Positions 1 through 9,709 of a stretch of DNA of 64,000 bases are shown piece by piece. The notes below the pieces were generated by a model, which made no database searches, had not been told where the DNA came from, and worked only from the letters and a program-made list of their open reading frames with translations. How positions within the stretch are numbered: the first letter of the stretch is position 1; each line of letters starts with the position of its first letter. This DNA is from Dermabacter hominis NBRC 106157 (GTDB lineage Bacteria; Actinomycetota; Actinomycetes; Actinomycetales; Dermabacteraceae): the NCBI RefSeq assembly GCF_001570785.1, contig NZ_BCSI01000003.1, forward strand, positions 124,001 to 188,000. Direction: 5' to 3'. The position numbers and the translations under genes are program-made.

Positions 1-1
1 T

Positions 2-742
2 ATCCGCGGGGGAGAGGCCGGGCAGGAGGCCTTCACGCTCTTCAGCGCGGCGCCGGGCGGGAAACGCACGACGGTGCCGTTCAGCCAGGACATGCGCTGG
101 GAGGAGCTCGATCTCGGCCAGGAATCGGGCGTGATTCGCGCCGTGCCGTTTGCGCACACGAAAGACGGCGGCCTGTGCGTGCTTCGAGGCAATCTCGCAA
201 CTGATGGCGCCGTCATCAAGAGCGCCGGCATTGACGAGGAACTCTTCCACTTCGAGGGGCGCGCCTTTGTTGTCGAGTCCCAAGAGGAAGCGGTGCAACG
301 CATCCTCGACAAGTCCGTCACGGAAGGCGACGTTGTCGTGATCCAGTTCGAGGGGCCGCAGGGCGGCCCGGGCATGCAGGAGATGCTCTACCCCACCTCC
401 TATCTCAAGGGGCGCGGGCTCGGTAAGGCGTGCGCGCTCATCACCGACGGTCGATTCTCGGGCGGCACCTCGGGCATTTCAATCGGGCACATTTCGCCCG
501 AAGCTGCTGAGGGCGGCACGATCGGACTCGTGGAAACAGGTGACCGAATCATCATCGACGTTCCGAGGCGAGAGCTGACGCTCGATGTTCCGCAGGCAGA
601 ACTTGATCGTCGCCGCGAATCACGCGGACCTCTTCCGTGGCGGCCGAAGAATCGACGCCGCGAGGTGAGTCAGGCGCTAAAGGTGTATGCCCACCACGTG
701 CGCTCGGCAACATTCGGCGCGACGCGCAGGCCTCTCCCGTAA
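2..742 (+). CDS. ilvD: Dihydroxy-acid dehydratase, C-terminal part (5' end outside window)
   Basis: Dehydrates dihydroxy-isovalerate and dihydroxy-methylvalerate to the 2-oxo acids of the valine and isoleucine pathways, using an Fe-S cluster. Reading frame 2 is open from the left edge; about 246 residues are visible. Family hallmarks are the [10 protein letters not shown] stretch near the edge and the C-terminal [11 protein letters not shown] block followed by [12 protein letters not shown]. The gene runs into the ilvBNC-leuB-ilvE-cimA cluster on the same strand, but an attenuator and a likely promoter separate it from ilvB. The family assignment is secure; the N-terminal cluster cysteines cannot be checked here. 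Confidence 0.95.
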   Translation: MRGGEAGQEAFTLFSAAPGGKRTTVPFSQDMRWEELDLGQESGVIRAVPFAHTKDGGLCVLRGNLATDGAVIKSAGIDEELFHFEGRAFVVESQEEAVQRILDKSVTEGDVVVIQFEGPQGGPGMQEMLYPTSYLKGRGLGKACALITDGRFSGGTSGISIGHISPEAAEGGTIGLVETGDRIIIDVPRRELTLDVPQAELDRRRESRGPLPWRPKNRRREVSQALKVYAHHVRSATFGATRRPLP

Positions 743-785
743 GCGGCGAGCGCCGTGGGTCCGACGGTTCCCGGCAACCGTCGGA

Positions 786-798
786 TCTCAAAATGTGA
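786..798 (+). promoter_or_regulatory. Candidate operator upstream of ilv leader (site 1 of 3)
   Basis: The 13-mer TCTCAAAATGTGA is an imperfect inverted repeat (TCTCA, 3-nt spacer, TGTGA). Matching 13-mers lie before ilvC (3287-3299) and between the IclR regulator gene and leuC (26678-26690), with shared pattern TCTC[A/G]NNNTG[T/A]GA. Its centre is about 36 nt upstream of the proposed -10 box, a position that suits an activator. Binding by the IclR/NdgR-like regulator of this window is inference. Confidence 0.45.
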
Positions 799-827
799 AC
801 TGTTTCGTTTCAAAATCCGTATCCGGG

Positions 828-833
828 TAGTTT
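828..833 (+). promoter_or_regulatory. Proposed -10 box of the ilv leader transcript
   Basis: TAGTTT lies 7 nt before the ATG of the leader peptide, so transcription would start at or near that ATG and the leader peptide would be translated from a leaderless mRNA. No good -35 hexamer is seen, which fits dependence on an activator at the upstream palindrome. There is no Shine-Dalgarno sequence before the leader ATG. Confidence 0.4.
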
Positions 834-840
834 TACACGC

Positions 841-879
841 ATGCAGAGCATTCTCCTTATCGTTACCGGGCGCGGCTAA
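841..879 (+). CDS. ilv operon leader peptide (12 aa, branched-chain-rich)
   Basis: A 13-codon reading frame, ATG to TAA, encodes MQSILLIVTGRG. Five of its twelve residues, consecutive, are Ile, Leu, Leu, Ile and Val, the three end products of the operon it precedes. It is followed at once by mutually exclusive RNA hairpins and a terminator before ilvB, the layout of a classical ribosome-mediated attenuator. The same arrangement is known upstream of ilvBNC in Corynebacterium glutamicum. The start is proposed to be leaderless because a -10-like TAGTTT ends 7 nt upstream. The peptide itself probably has no function beyond being translated. Confidence 0.8.
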   Translation: MQSILLIVTGRG

Positions 880-936
880 CGCCCCCGCACGATAAGCCGC
901 GCCCCTCGATTCCCCGCAAGGAACGAGGGGCTTTTT
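856..936 (+). promoter_or_regulatory. Transcription attenuator of ilvBNC
   Basis: Three alternative pairings can be read directly. CTTATCGT (856-863) pairs with ACGATAAG (889-896). GGGCGCGGC (868-876) pairs perfectly with GCCGCGCCC (896-904), the likely antiterminator. GCCCCTCG (901-908) pairs with CGAGGGGC (924-931) ahead of a T run, the terminator. The antiterminator uses four bases of the terminator's 5' arm, so the two exclude each other. A ribosome stalled on the Ile/Leu codons would leave 868-876 free and allow read-through. A ribosome reaching the stop codon would cover 868-876 and let the terminator form. Confidence 0.75.
901..936 (+). terminator. Intrinsic terminator arm of the ilv attenuator
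   Basis: A perfect 8-bp stem (901-908 with 924-931) is followed directly by TTTTT (932-936). It lies 25 bp before the ilvB start codon and after the leader peptide, so it is the conditional terminator of the attenuator; it would also stop read-through from ilvD. Confidence 0.75.
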
Positions 937-960
937 CGTCAGTGAACAGTTGGAGGCGTT

Positions 961-2715
961 ATGGCTGAAGCAGTCACGGGAGCGCAGTCGCTCATCATGT
1001 CGCTCGAAGCGGCGGGGGCGGAAGTCGTGTTTGGCCTGCCCGGGGGAGCGATCCTCCCGACCTATGATCCGCTTCTCGATGCGAAGGGTCTTCGGCACAT
1101 TCTCGTGCGTCACGAGCAGGGCGCTGGCCACGCGGCGAGCGGGTACGCGCATGCCACCGGCAAGGTGGGCGTGTGCATCGCGACCTCGGGACCCGGCGCA
1201 ACGAACCTCATCACCGCGATTGCGGATGCCCAGATGGACTCGATCCCCATGGTGGTCATCACCGGTCAGGTCGGTTCGAGTTTTATTGGCACGGACGCGT
1301 TCCAAGAGGCCGACATTGTGGGCATGACGATGCCCGTGACGAAGCACAACATCCTCGTCAAGAATGCGGATGACATTCCGCTCGCGATCAAGCAGGCCTT
1401 CCATATCGCCTCGACGGGCAGGCCGGGAGTCGTGCTCGTAGACGTGACGAAGGATGCGCAGCAGGCCGAAACCGTTTTCGAATGGCCCGAAGAGCTCAAT
1501 CTTCCCGGCTACCGGATCCCCGGTCGCCCGCACGGCAAGCAGATCCGCGAAGCGGTCGAGTTGCTCGTCAGTGCGAAGCGCCCCGTGTTCCTCCTGGGTG
1601 GTGGTGTGCTTCGGTCGCGCGCGAGCGAGGAGGTGCGTGCGCTCGTCGAAGCGGCGAACGCTCCGTTCGTCACGACCCTCATGGCGCGCGGCGCCCTTCC
1701 TGATTCGCACCCGCAGCACTTGGGAATGCCCGGAATGCACGGAGACGTTGCGGCGGTCGCGTCTCTCCAACGCAGTGACCTGATTATCGCGATCGGGGCG
1801 CGCTTCGATGACCGCGTGACGGGAAGGCTTGACTCGTTTGCGCCAGGCGCGAAGGTTGTGCACGCCGATATCGACCCCGCCGAGATTTCAAAAAACCGAG
1901 TCGCCGACGTGCCGATTGTGGGCGATGCGGCGGATGTCGCTCGCGCTCTTCTGGCGGCCCTCGCCGATCGCCTTGCAGACGGCGACGATCGCGACTACGA
2001 AGCCTGGTGGCAGATCATGAACGGACTGCGTGAGAACTACCCGCTCGGGTGGACCGCGACCGCCGACGGCTACACGGCGCCGCAGTACGTGATTTCGCGC
2101 ATCAGCGCCATCAGTGGCCCCGAATCGATCTTCGTCGCCGGGGTAGGCCAGCACCAAATGTGGTCGAGCCAATTCATCGACTTCGAGGAGCCGTATTCGT
2201 GGATCAACTCCGGCGGCCTCGGCACGATGGGCTACTCACTGCCCGCGGCGATGGGCGCGAAAGTGGGCCAGCCCGGCAAGGTCGTGTGGTCGATCGACGG
2301 TGATGGTTGCTTCCAGATGACGAATCAGGAGCTCGCGACCTGCGTGCTCAACGACATTCCGATCAAGGTCGCGATCATCAACAATTCGTCGCTCGGCATG
2401 GTGCGTCAGTGGCAGAACCTTTTCTACGATCAGCGTTTTTCCAATACCGATCTCAATACCGGACACGGCACGCGCCGCGTTCCTGACTTCGTAAAGCTCG
2501 CCGAGGCCTACGGTGCCGTGGGGCTGCGGTGCGAGCGCGACGAGGACATCGACCTGGTGATTGGCGAGGCGATGACGATCAACGATCGCCCCGTCGTGGT
2601 CGATTTTCACGTGAGCGCTGACGCGATGGTGTGGCCCATGGTGCCCGCTGGCGTGAGCAATGACGAGATTCAAATCGCGCAGGGCATGACGCCCGAATGG
2701 GAGAGGGAGATCTGA
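961..2715 (+). CDS. ilvB: Acetolactate synthase, large catalytic subunit
   Basis: Thiamine-diphosphate enzyme joining two pyruvates, or pyruvate and 2-oxobutyrate, in the first common step of valine, leucine and isoleucine synthesis. The 584-aa length is normal. The catalytic glutamate is E52 in VRHEQGAGH. The ThDP/Mg motif [12 protein letters not shown] with a downstream NNSSLGM lies near residues 445-475. The N-terminal ThDP-binding, central and C-terminal domains are all present. The ATG is preceded by GGAGG (952-956). It begins the ilvBNC group and lies just after an attenuator, so supply of charged Ile, Leu and Val tRNA should set its transcription. ilvN follows after 2 nt. Confidence 0.97.
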   Translation: MAEAVTGAQSLIMSLEAAGAEVVFGLPGGAILPTYDPLLDAKGLRHILVRHEQGAGHAASGYAHATGKVGVCIATSGPGATNLITAIADAQMDSIPMVVITGQVGSSFIGTDAFQEADIVGMTMPVTKHNILVKNADDIPLAIKQAFHIASTGRPGVVLVDVTKDAQQAETVFEWPEELNLPGYRIPGRPHGKQIREAVELLVSAKRPVFLLGGGVLRSRASEEVRALVEAANAPFVTTLMARGALPDSHPQHLGMPGMHGDVAAVASLQRSDLIIAIGARFDDRVTGRLDSFAPGAKVVHADIDPAEISKNRVADVPIVGDAADVARALLAALADRLADGDDRDYEAWWQIMNGLRENYPLGWTATADGYTAPQYVISRISAISGPESIFVAGVGQHQMWSSQFIDFEEPYSWINSGGLGTMGYSLPAAMGAKVGQPGKVVWSIDGDGCFQMTNQELATCVLNDIPIKVAIINNSSLGMVRQWQNLFYDQRFSNTDLNTGHGTRRVPDFVKLAEAYGAVGLRCERDEDIDLVIGEAMTINDRPVVVDFHVSADAMVWPMVPAGVSNDEIQIAQGMTPEWEREI

Positions 2716-2717
2716 GC

Positions 2718-3248
2718 ATGGACTTTTCGCGCGACCCGGAGAAGAACCATACGCTGTCCGTCCTGGTAGAGAATAAGCCCGGCGTTCTCACGCGTGTTTC
2801 GGGGCTTTTTGCGAGGCGCGGTTACAACATCGCATCGCTCGCGGTGGGACCCACCGAGCACGAGGGCATCTCTCGCATCACCGTCGTGGTCGAGGTCGAT
2901 CAAATGCCGCTCGAGCAGATCACGAAGCAGCTCAATAAGCTCGTGAACGTCCTGAAAATCGTGCAGCTCGAGCCGCGGCAGTCGGTCGAGCGTGAGCTGG
3001 TGCTCGTCAAGGTCAAGGCCAATAACCAGACCCGCACGTCGGTTCTCGAAATTGTGCAGATGTTTCGGGCGAAGGTCGTCGATGCGGCCTCCGATTCCGT
3101 CACGATCGAGGCGACGGGATCGGCCGATAAGCTTGCGGCGCTGGTGTCCATGCTCGAGCAGTTCGGGGTCAAGGAGATCGTGAAGTCGGGGGCGGTCGCG
3201 ATCGGGCGCGGCTCGCGTTCGATTACGGATCGTGCGCTGCTCGGGTAG
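2718..3248 (+). CDS. ilvN: Acetolactate synthase, small regulatory subunit
   Basis: Regulatory partner of IlvB; it activates the large subunit and mediates feedback inhibition, classically by valine. The 176-aa protein opens with an ACT domain (HTLSVLVENKPGVLTRVSGLFARRG is split across residues 11-35) and has the usual C-terminal ALS_ss domain. The ATG at 2718, two nt after the ilvB stop, is chosen because a purine-rich GAGAGGGAGA lies just upstream and the protein then starts like its homologues; an in-frame ATG at 2697 inside ilvB would add 7 residues. It is surely co-transcribed with ilvB. Confidence 0.95.
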   Translation: MDFSRDPEKNHTLSVLVENKPGVLTRVSGLFARRGYNIASLAVGPTEHEGISRITVVVEVDQMPLEQITKQLNKLVNVLKIVQLEPRQSVERELVLVKVKANNQTRTSVLEIVQMFRAKVVDAASDSVTIEATGSADKLAALVSMLEQFGVKEIVKSGAVAIGRGSRSITDRALLG

Positions 3249-3286
3249 GGGGCGAGGGGTCCGACGGGTACACACCTACCAGCGTT

Positions 3287-3299
3287 TCTCAATATGAGA
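3287..3299 (+). promoter_or_regulatory. Candidate operator upstream of ilvC (site 2 of 3)
   Basis: TCTCAATATGAGA is the most symmetric copy of the shared 13-mer: 5-bp half-sites TCTCA and TGAGA are exact inverse complements around ATA. It lies 31 nt before the TAGACT box, almost the same spacing as the site before the ilv leader. An activator role is inferred from this position. Confidence 0.5.
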
Positions 3300-3330
3300 C
3301 ACGTATCCAGTAAGTAAGACGAGGGGCGGT

Positions 3331-3336
3331 TAGACT
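3331..3336 (+). promoter_or_regulatory. Proposed -10 box of a separate ilvC promoter
   Basis: TAGACT lies in the 129-nt gap between ilvN and ilvC, 41 nt before the GTG start. The -35 region is poor, as at the ilv leader promoter. The gap plus operator suggest that ilvC can be transcribed on its own as well as with ilvBN. Confidence 0.4.
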
Positions 3337-3359
3337 GCCCACAACCGAATCACACATGA

Positions 3360-4409
<1,050 letters not shown>

Positions 4410-4453
4410 TTCGTCGCCCCGTGCACCACCCTCGCGCCACCGAAGGAGAAACC

Positions 4454-5509
4454 ATGAGCACACTTGACCTCGCTGTCATCCCCGGAGACGGGATTGGGCA
4501 GGAAGTTGTACCCGAGGGCCTCAAGGTTCTTAGGGCGGCCCTGGAAAGCACGGGGCGTGACCTCGTCACGACCGACTACAACCTCGGCGCGAGCCGCTGG
4601 CACGACACCGGCGAAACGCTGACGGATGAGGACCTGGACGCGCTTAAGCGCCACGACGCCCTGCTGCTGGGTGCCGTCGGACACCCGAGTGTACCCTCGG
4701 GTGTTCTCGAGCGGGGGCTTTTGCTCAGGCTCCGGTTTGCGTTCGAGCATTACGTGAACCTCCGCCCTACGACTCTCTTCCCGCACGTGGATTCCCCACT
4801 TGCGAACCCTGGCGCGGTCGACTTCGTGGTCGTGCGCGAGGGAACCGAGGGGGCGTACGTTGGCGCCGGTGGGGTGCTTCGCGAGGGGAGCGCCGACGAG
4901 GTTGCGACCGAGGTGTCGATCAATACTGCCCACGGAGTTGAGCGCGTCGTGCGCTATGCCTTCGAGCTTGCCGCGAAGCGCCGCGGGAAGCTCACCCTCG
5001 TGCACAAGCACAACGTGCTCGTGCACGCCGGGCGTCTTTGGAAGCGCATCGTGGAGAACGTGGCCGGCGAGTATCCCGATGTCGAGGTCGATTACTCGCA
5101 CATCGATGCGATGATGATCTACCTCGTTCAGGATCCTTCGCGTTTCGACGTGATCGTGACGGACAACCTCTTTGGCGACATCATTACTGATCTTGCGGGT
5201 GCGATCTCTGGCGGCATCGGGCTTTCGGCTTCCGGCAACCTGAACCCCACGGGTGAGTTTCCGTCGATGTTTGAGCCCGTGCACGGAAGCGCCCCCGATA
5301 TCGCGGGCAAGGGCATTGCGAACCCTACCGCGACGATCCTCTCCGTTGCGCTCCTTCTCGAGTCAATCGGCGAAGACGCAGCCGCGCAGCGCGTGCGCGA
5401 GGCCGTGACCGAGGATCTCGCCGAGAACCCCGGCTCCGCGCGTACGTGCGCGCAGATCGGGGACGCAATCGCGCAGGCTGTTCGGGAAAAGGCGCGCGCA
5501 GCCTCGTAA
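4454..5509 (+). CDS. leuB: 3-isopropylmalate dehydrogenase
   Basis: Oxidises and decarboxylates 3-isopropylmalate with NAD+ in leucine synthesis. 351 aa, normal for the actinobacterial enzyme. It starts [21 protein letters not shown] and has the metal and substrate region around the [14 protein letters not shown] signature and the NAD-binding [23 protein letters not shown] 4454 has AAGGAG 5 nt upstream; the in-frame ATG at 4421 overlaps nothing useful and lacks a site. Its place among ilv genes, away from leuCD, links the leucine branch to control of this cluster. Confidence 0.96.
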   Translation: MSTLDLAVIPGDGIGQEVVPEGLKVLRAALESTGRDLVTTDYNLGASRWHDTGETLTDEDLDALKRHDALLLGAVGHPSVPSGVLERGLLLRLRFAFEHYVNLRPTTLFPHVDSPLANPGAVDFVVVREGTEGAYVGAGGVLREGSADEVATEVSINTAHGVERVVRYAFELAAKRRGKLTLVHKHNVLVHAGRLWKRIVENVAGEYPDVEVDYSHIDAMMIYLVQDPSRFDVIVTDNLFGDIITDLAGAISGGIGLSASGNLNPTGEFPSMFEPVHGSAPDIAGKGIANPTATILSVALLLESIGEDAAAQRVREAVTEDLAENPGSARTCAQIGDAIAQAVREKARAAS

Positions 5510-5550
5510 ACTGGGGAAATCAACGATTAAAGGTGAGAGGATAAAAGCCC

Positions 5551-6633
5551 ATGGGTGAATACCGCGCAAGCTCGGCTCCGCGTCGAATCTCGAACGAGGA
5601 GCGTGAGCGCATCCTCAAGGATCCCGGCTTCGGCGACAACTTCACCGATTACATGGCCCATCAGCGGTGGACCGAAGCCGAAGGCTGGAGCGAGGGTGAG
5701 ATTCTTCCGTACGGCCCCCTCTCGCTCGAACCCGCCGCTGCGGTCTTCCACTACGCCCAGGAAATCTTCGAGGGGCTCAAGGCTTTCCGGCACGCCGACG
5801 AAAGCGTGTGGACCTTCCGCCCCGAGAAGAACGCCGCGCGTATCCAGAACTCGGCGAGGCGCCTCGCGCTTCCAGAGATCTCGACCGAGGACTTCCTCGC
5901 CTCGCTGCGAGGCGTCGTGAGCGCCGATGAGCCGTGGGTTCCCACGGGTGGCGAGTCGAGTCTCTACCTTCGCCCGTTCATGTTCGCCTCGGAAAGCTTC
6001 CTCGGCGTGCGTGCGGCGCACACGGTCGACTACTACGTGATCGCTTCGCCTGCCGGTAACTACTTCCCGCGCGGCGTGCAGCCCCTCGTCGTCTGGGTCT
6101 CGCCGCTCGCCGCCCGCGCGGGCCGCGGCGGCACGGGCTTTGCCAAGTGCGGCGGCAACTACGCGAGCTCGCTCCAGGGCAAGTACGAGGCTGCCAAGGC
6201 GGGGGCCGATGAGGTCATGTTCCTCGACTCGGAGACACACTCGAACATCGATGAGCTCTCGGGCATGAATATTTTCGTCGTCTACGCCGATGGTCGCATC
6301 GTGACGCCCACGCTCACCGGGTCGATCCTTCCAGGCGTGACGCGCGAATCGATCCTTACGCTCGCCGCCGATCGTGGCCTTAGCCCGAGCGAAGAGTCCG
6401 TCAACTACGAGGCGCTCACCGCCGATATCGCTGCGGGCCGCGTGACGGAAATGTTTGCGTGCGGCACAGCGGCCGTGATCAACCCGATTGGCGAGCTGCG
6501 TGATGAAAACGCCACGTGGACGATCGGCAATGGTGGCAGCGGCGAGGTCACGATGGCCCTTCGCGAAGAGCTGACGGGCATCCAGTACGGCCGCGTTGAG
6601 GACCGCCACGGCTGGCTCACGCGCCTCGTGTAA
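5551..6633 (+). CDS. ilvE: Branched-chain amino acid aminotransferase
   Basis: PLP enzyme that makes valine, leucine and isoleucine from their oxo acids with glutamate. The 360-aa protein is a fold-type IV transaminase. The EIFEGLKAFRH block binds substrate, the PLP lysine lies in GGTGFAKCGGNYA (K of FAKCGGNY), and the C-terminal MFACGTAAVINPIG segment binds the PLP phosphate. The ATG is preceded by AGGTGAGAGG. It lies 41 nt after leuB and 46 nt before cimA, so all three are likely one transcript. Confidence 0.96.
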   Translation: MGEYRASSAPRRISNEERERILKDPGFGDNFTDYMAHQRWTEAEGWSEGEILPYGPLSLEPAAAVFHYAQEIFEGLKAFRHADESVWTFRPEKNAARIQNSARRLALPEISTEDFLASLRGVVSADEPWVPTGGESSLYLRPFMFASESFLGVRAAHTVDYYVIASPAGNYFPRGVQPLVVWVSPLAARAGRGGTGFAKCGGNYASSLQGKYEAAKAGADEVMFLDSETHSNIDELSGMNIFVVYADGRIVTPTLTGSILPGVTRESILTLAADRGLSPSEESVNYEALTADIAAGRVTEMFACGTAAVINPIGELRDENATWTIGNGGSGEVTMALREELTGIQYGRVEDRHGWLTRLV

Positions 6634-6679
6634 CGCCGCATCCCCACCCGTTTCTTTCAGCATCCCGGAGGTCACGGCA

Positions 6680-8293
6680 GTGTTTCACCTGTACGACACG
6701 ACCCTGCGCGACGGCTCCCAGCAAGAAGGGCTCACGCTTAGCGTTGAGGACAAACTACAGGTCGCAAGGCTCCTCGATGAGCTCGGCGTGACCTATATCG
6801 AGGGCGGCTGGCCGGGTGCAGTTCCGAAGGACACAGAGTTTTTCACCCGTGCGAAAAAAGAGCTCTCTTTGAAGAACGCCCGCCTCGCGGCCTTCGGGGC
6901 GACTCGCAAAAAGGGGTGTGCGGCGAGCGAGGACCCGCAGCTGCGGGCGCTCGTGGATTCAGGGGCTCCGACGGTCACTCTCGTGGCAAAGTCTGATCTT
7001 CGGCACGTCGAATCGGCGCTGCGCACGAGCGCCAAGGAGAATCTCGCTATGGTGCGCGAGAGCATTGAGTTTCTCCGTGGTTACGGGCGCGAGGTGTTCA
7101 TCGACGCCGAGCATTTTTTCGACGGCTACGCTCACGATGCCGACTACGCGGTGCGCGTCGTAGCCGAGGCCTTGCGCGCCGGGGCGGCGATCGTCATTTT
7201 GTGCGATACGAATGGTGGAATGCTTCCGCATCAGGTGAGTGCGATCGTCGCGGATGTGCGTGCACGGCTTGAAAAAGCAGGGCTTGAGAGCGACCGTCTC
7301 GGTGCCCACATGCATAACGATTCCGGCTGTGCGATCGCGAACACGATCGCCGCCGTAGAAGCGGGTGCGGTGCACGTTCAGGGCTGTGTGAACGGCTATG
7401 GCGAGCGAACGGGAAACGCCGACCTCATCCCGGTTCTCGCAAATCTTCAACTCAAGCTCGGGCGCACCCTCGTGACAGACGAGCAGCTCGGCGACGCCAC
7501 TCGAATCGCCCACGCCATTGCCGAGATCGCGAATATACCCGCGCCGGCGCGCGCCCCCTACGTAGGGGCGAGCGCATTCGCGCACAAGGCTGGCCTGCAC
7601 GCGAGCGCGATCCGCGTGGATCCAGATTTGTATCAGCACATGGATCCAACGGTCGTGGGCAATGACATGCGCATGATTATCTCGGACATGGCGGGCAAGG
7701 CGTCGATCGAACTCAAGGGGCGCGAGCTCGGCTACGACCTCTCCGGTGAGGACGCCACACTCGCCCTGCTCGCCCAAACAGTCAAGGGGCGTGAAGCCGA
7801 GGGGTACAGCTACGAGGCGGCCGACGCCTCTTTCGAAATGCTCGTGCTCCACGTTCTCGGGGACCTTCCCACCTACGTTGAGGTGGAATCCTGGCGCACC
7901 TCCTCCCACCAGCTCCGCGACGGGTCGCTCGAATCGGAAGCCACCGTGCGCCTCAGCACGGCTCCCGGTCACCGAAGCGTGACGATCGCCGAAGGCAACG
8001 GTCCCGTGAACGCCCTCGACAAGGCCCTTCGTGAGGCGCTCGTGGACACCTATCCCGAGATTGCCTCGTTCGCCCTCGTCGACTTCAAGGTGCGTATCCT
8101 CGACTCCCAGCAGGGCACCGACGCGACGACTCGCGTGCTCGTGACGAGCCAGGCACCCTTTGGCCGCTTCACGACGGTTGGCGTGGGCCCGAACATTATC
8201 GAGGCCTCGTGGGAGGCGCTGTTCGACGCGTACTGGTACGGCCTTCACAAGCTCCGCGTGGCCCCAGCGCGCGAAAGCGGAGGATCGCTCTAA
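6680..8293 (+). CDS. cimA: Citramalate synthase
   Basis: Condenses pyruvate and acetyl-CoA to (R)-citramalate, giving a threonine-independent route to 2-oxobutyrate and isoleucine through LeuCD and LeuB. The 537-aa protein starts LYDTTLRDGSQQEG (HMGL-like catalytic barrel with the metal-binding HMHNDSGCAIANT near residue 210) and ends with a LeuA-type allosteric domain. The overall pattern (YIEGGWPGAVPKD, ARLAAFGATRKKG) is the CimA subgroup, not 2-isopropylmalate synthase. The GTG start has CGGAGG 9 nt upstream; the longer in-frame start lies within ilvE. Co-location with ilv and leuB supports the role. Confidence 0.92.
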   Translation: MFHLYDTTLRDGSQQEGLTLSVEDKLQVARLLDELGVTYIEGGWPGAVPKDTEFFTRAKKELSLKNARLAAFGATRKKGCAASEDPQLRALVDSGAPTVTLVAKSDLRHVESALRTSAKENLAMVRESIEFLRGYGREVFIDAEHFFDGYAHDADYAVRVVAEALRAGAAIVILCDTNGGMLPHQVSAIVADVRARLEKAGLESDRLGAHMHNDSGCAIANTIAAVEAGAVHVQGCVNGYGERTGNADLIPVLANLQLKLGRTLVTDEQLGDATRIAHAIAEIANIPAPARAPYVGASAFAHKAGLHASAIRVDPDLYQHMDPTVVGNDMRMIISDMAGKASIELKGRELGYDLSGEDATLALLAQTVKGREAEGYSYEAADASFEMLVLHVLGDLPTYVEVESWRTSSHQLRDGSLESEATVRLSTAPGHRSVTIAEGNGPVNALDKALREALVDTYPEIASFALVDFKVRILDSQQGTDATTRVLVTSQAPFGRFTTVGVGPNIIEASWEALFDAYWYGLHKLRVAPARESGGSL

Positions 8294-9019
8294 AGCATCG
8301 CTTCGAGGTTTTTCAGCTTGTGGGCCCTGAATGGATAGCAGCGCCAGCGGTAGGCGGGACCGCATCTCAAGCCCGCAGTGAGAAGGGCAGAAGGGGAGCC
8401 GGGAGGCCCGTGGTGGTGAGGTGTGAAGAAGGGTGGAAGCCATGTGCTCTCTAGGGGGAGGGGGGAACCGTTCTATGCTTATGGCATTTCCACCCCTACT
8501 CGCGGGCAGCAAGCCAGCTTCTCGGAGCGTCGCTACGTGCGTAGTAACGGTGTGGGGAGTGCAGCCCACTTCTTCCGAGATATCGCGGCGGGGTGGTATA
8601 CGTCCGGTATCGCTATACCTACTGGAGACGGCGAGGAGGATGCGACCGCGCGTCTCGTTGCCCTGTACCCAACCAGACCGCACGCGAACTGCCCGGAGAT
8701 TTCCCGGGTCCCGGGACAATCGCACTTTTAGACATCTATCGAATGTGCTATATGTCGGATGACGACAGCGTTGCCACAATCAGATGCCGCCACGGAGTCA
8801 CTGAAGCCGACGAGAACGAGGAGTGCGCGAGACTCTCACTCTGCCACTACCGACCGAGGGGAACATTTGACGTCTCGCAAGGGACTTTTTCAGTGTTCTC
8901 ACATCCTAACTCTTCAGCGGAAGAGATCTTTTGGGGGGGGCAACTTGTGCGGCTCGCTGTGAGTCATCCCGGAGGCCACTTCGGGAGCGTTGGTAATTAC
9001 TCAAAGGAGAGAAAACATC
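8294..9019. other. Gene-poor 726-bp gap at the left edge of an accessory patch
   Basis: No intact gene is convincing here. The stretch is less GC-rich and less codon-like than its neighbours. It contains a minus-strand winged-helix coding remnant (8457-8683), a CCCGGGTCCCGGG tandem near 8702-8714, and an inverted repeat GACAT/ATGTC at 8731-8756 that could be an operator for the remnant. No T-run hairpin follows cimA, so I cannot place a terminator. The short plus-strand frames have no ribosome sites. Confidence 0.5.
8457..8683 (-). pseudogene. LexA-type winged-helix DNA-binding domain, probable remnant
   Basis: Reading the minus strand from a GTG at 8683 gives RGRILLAVSSRY, then TGRIPPRRDISEEVG, then HTVTTHVATLREAGLLPA. 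This follows the LexA N-terminal DNA-binding domain: helix 1, the G-x-PP-x-R-x-I box, the recognition helix and the L-x-x-x-G-x-L turn. The SOS peptidase domain of LexA is absent. The frame stays open into the antisense of cimA without a natural stop, so the true C-terminus is unknown; low-complexity CCCCTCCCCCT follows the domain. It is either a truncated regulator gene or a small DNA-binding protein. No ribosome site is evident. Confidence 0.45.
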
Positions 9020-9697
9020 GTGTCTAAAACAGTTACTAGGCGCACCGCCATTGGTCTATTGGGGGCAAGTTTGCCTCTTGTGTTTTTGCAGCCGGCCCTA
9101 GCCGATGATTCGCTGACAGATGAGGAGCTGAAGCTCATCTATCAGGTTATCGAGGAGATTGACCAAGATCTCACCGAAAAGGGAACCTCGGTTGAAGCGG
9201 AACTACAGAAGATCAGGCCCCCCGCTCCGGAGCAGACGTCTAGGAGTGTGCAACCCTACAAAGTCACACAGGAAGACATTCTTGGCTCCGCTGTGAATTC
9301 TGTAATTGCAGCGTTCACAGCGGGGGGATACATGCTGTCAGCCGAACTGCTGCTTAGGGCGAAAAAGAAGGATTCATCCGCATACCGTCCGCGTCACGGC
9401 TCGCGAGCAAAATCCAGCCCAGTAGTCGCCCGCCTAAGGAATTCGAAGGCAGTCAGCGGCTCTAGCATTTTCGCCCTTAACAGTGGCGGAAAGTACGGGG
9501 TAAACCTCTACTACTCCATCAAAAGGTTTGATTACAAAAAGAAGTCCCCCACGGACTATAACTTCACAATCCACGATGTCTATGACTTCGACCCGAAAAC
9601 CAAATATAAAGGCGTTACTAATAAGGTTGTGGCAGTGATGGCGCTCGCGCAGAAGCGTGGGGTGATCAGGCCATACCCAGTGGTGATTAGCGTTTAA
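9020..9697 (+). CDS. Secreted protein of unknown function
   Basis: 225 aa, unrecognised. The GTG start is chosen because AAGGAG lies 10 nt upstream and the product then begins with a signal peptide: twin arginine R7-R8 in TRRTAIG, a hydrophobic stretch to about residue 25 and ALA-D at 26-29 as a likely cleavage site. The mature part has an acidic helical start, a Gly/Ala-rich hydrophobic segment (AAFTAGGYMLSAELLLRA), a basic KKK linker, and an aromatic, Lys/Asp-rich C-terminal half (YYSIKRFDYKKK, HDVYDFDPKTKYKG). Base composition is more AT-rich than the flanking genes. It is convergent with a lipoprotein gene 12 nt away; the two may be a transferred pair. Confidence 0.75.
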   Translation: MSKTVTRRTAIGLLGASLPLVFLQPALADDSLTDEELKLIYQVIEEIDQDLTEKGTSVEAELQKIRPPAPEQTSRSVQPYKVTQEDILGSAVNSVIAAFTAGGYMLSAELLLRAKKKDSSAYRPRHGSRAKSSPVVARLRNSKAVSGSSIFALNSGGKYGVNLYYSIKRFDYKKKSPTDYNFTIHDVYDFDPKTKYKGVTNKVVAVMALAQKRGVIRPYPVVISV

Positions 9698-9709
9698 AGA
9701 GGGATCGAT

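Noticed and set aside
2697-2717. Longer ilvN start at the in-frame ATG 2697
   Set aside because: It would lie inside ilvB and remove the purine-rich ribosome site from its proper place; homologues start at the 2718 position.
4682-4702. ACCCGAGTGTACCCTCGGGT inverted repeat inside leuB
   Set aside because: It lies within conserved coding sequence with no T run and no promoter nearby, so a chance coding palindrome is likelier than a control element.
6959-8779. A 606-residue minus-strand open frame
   Set aside because: Most of it is antisense to cimA with the Arg/His/Val-rich bias of a shadow. Only the first 75 residues after 8683 look like protein (the LexA-type domain).
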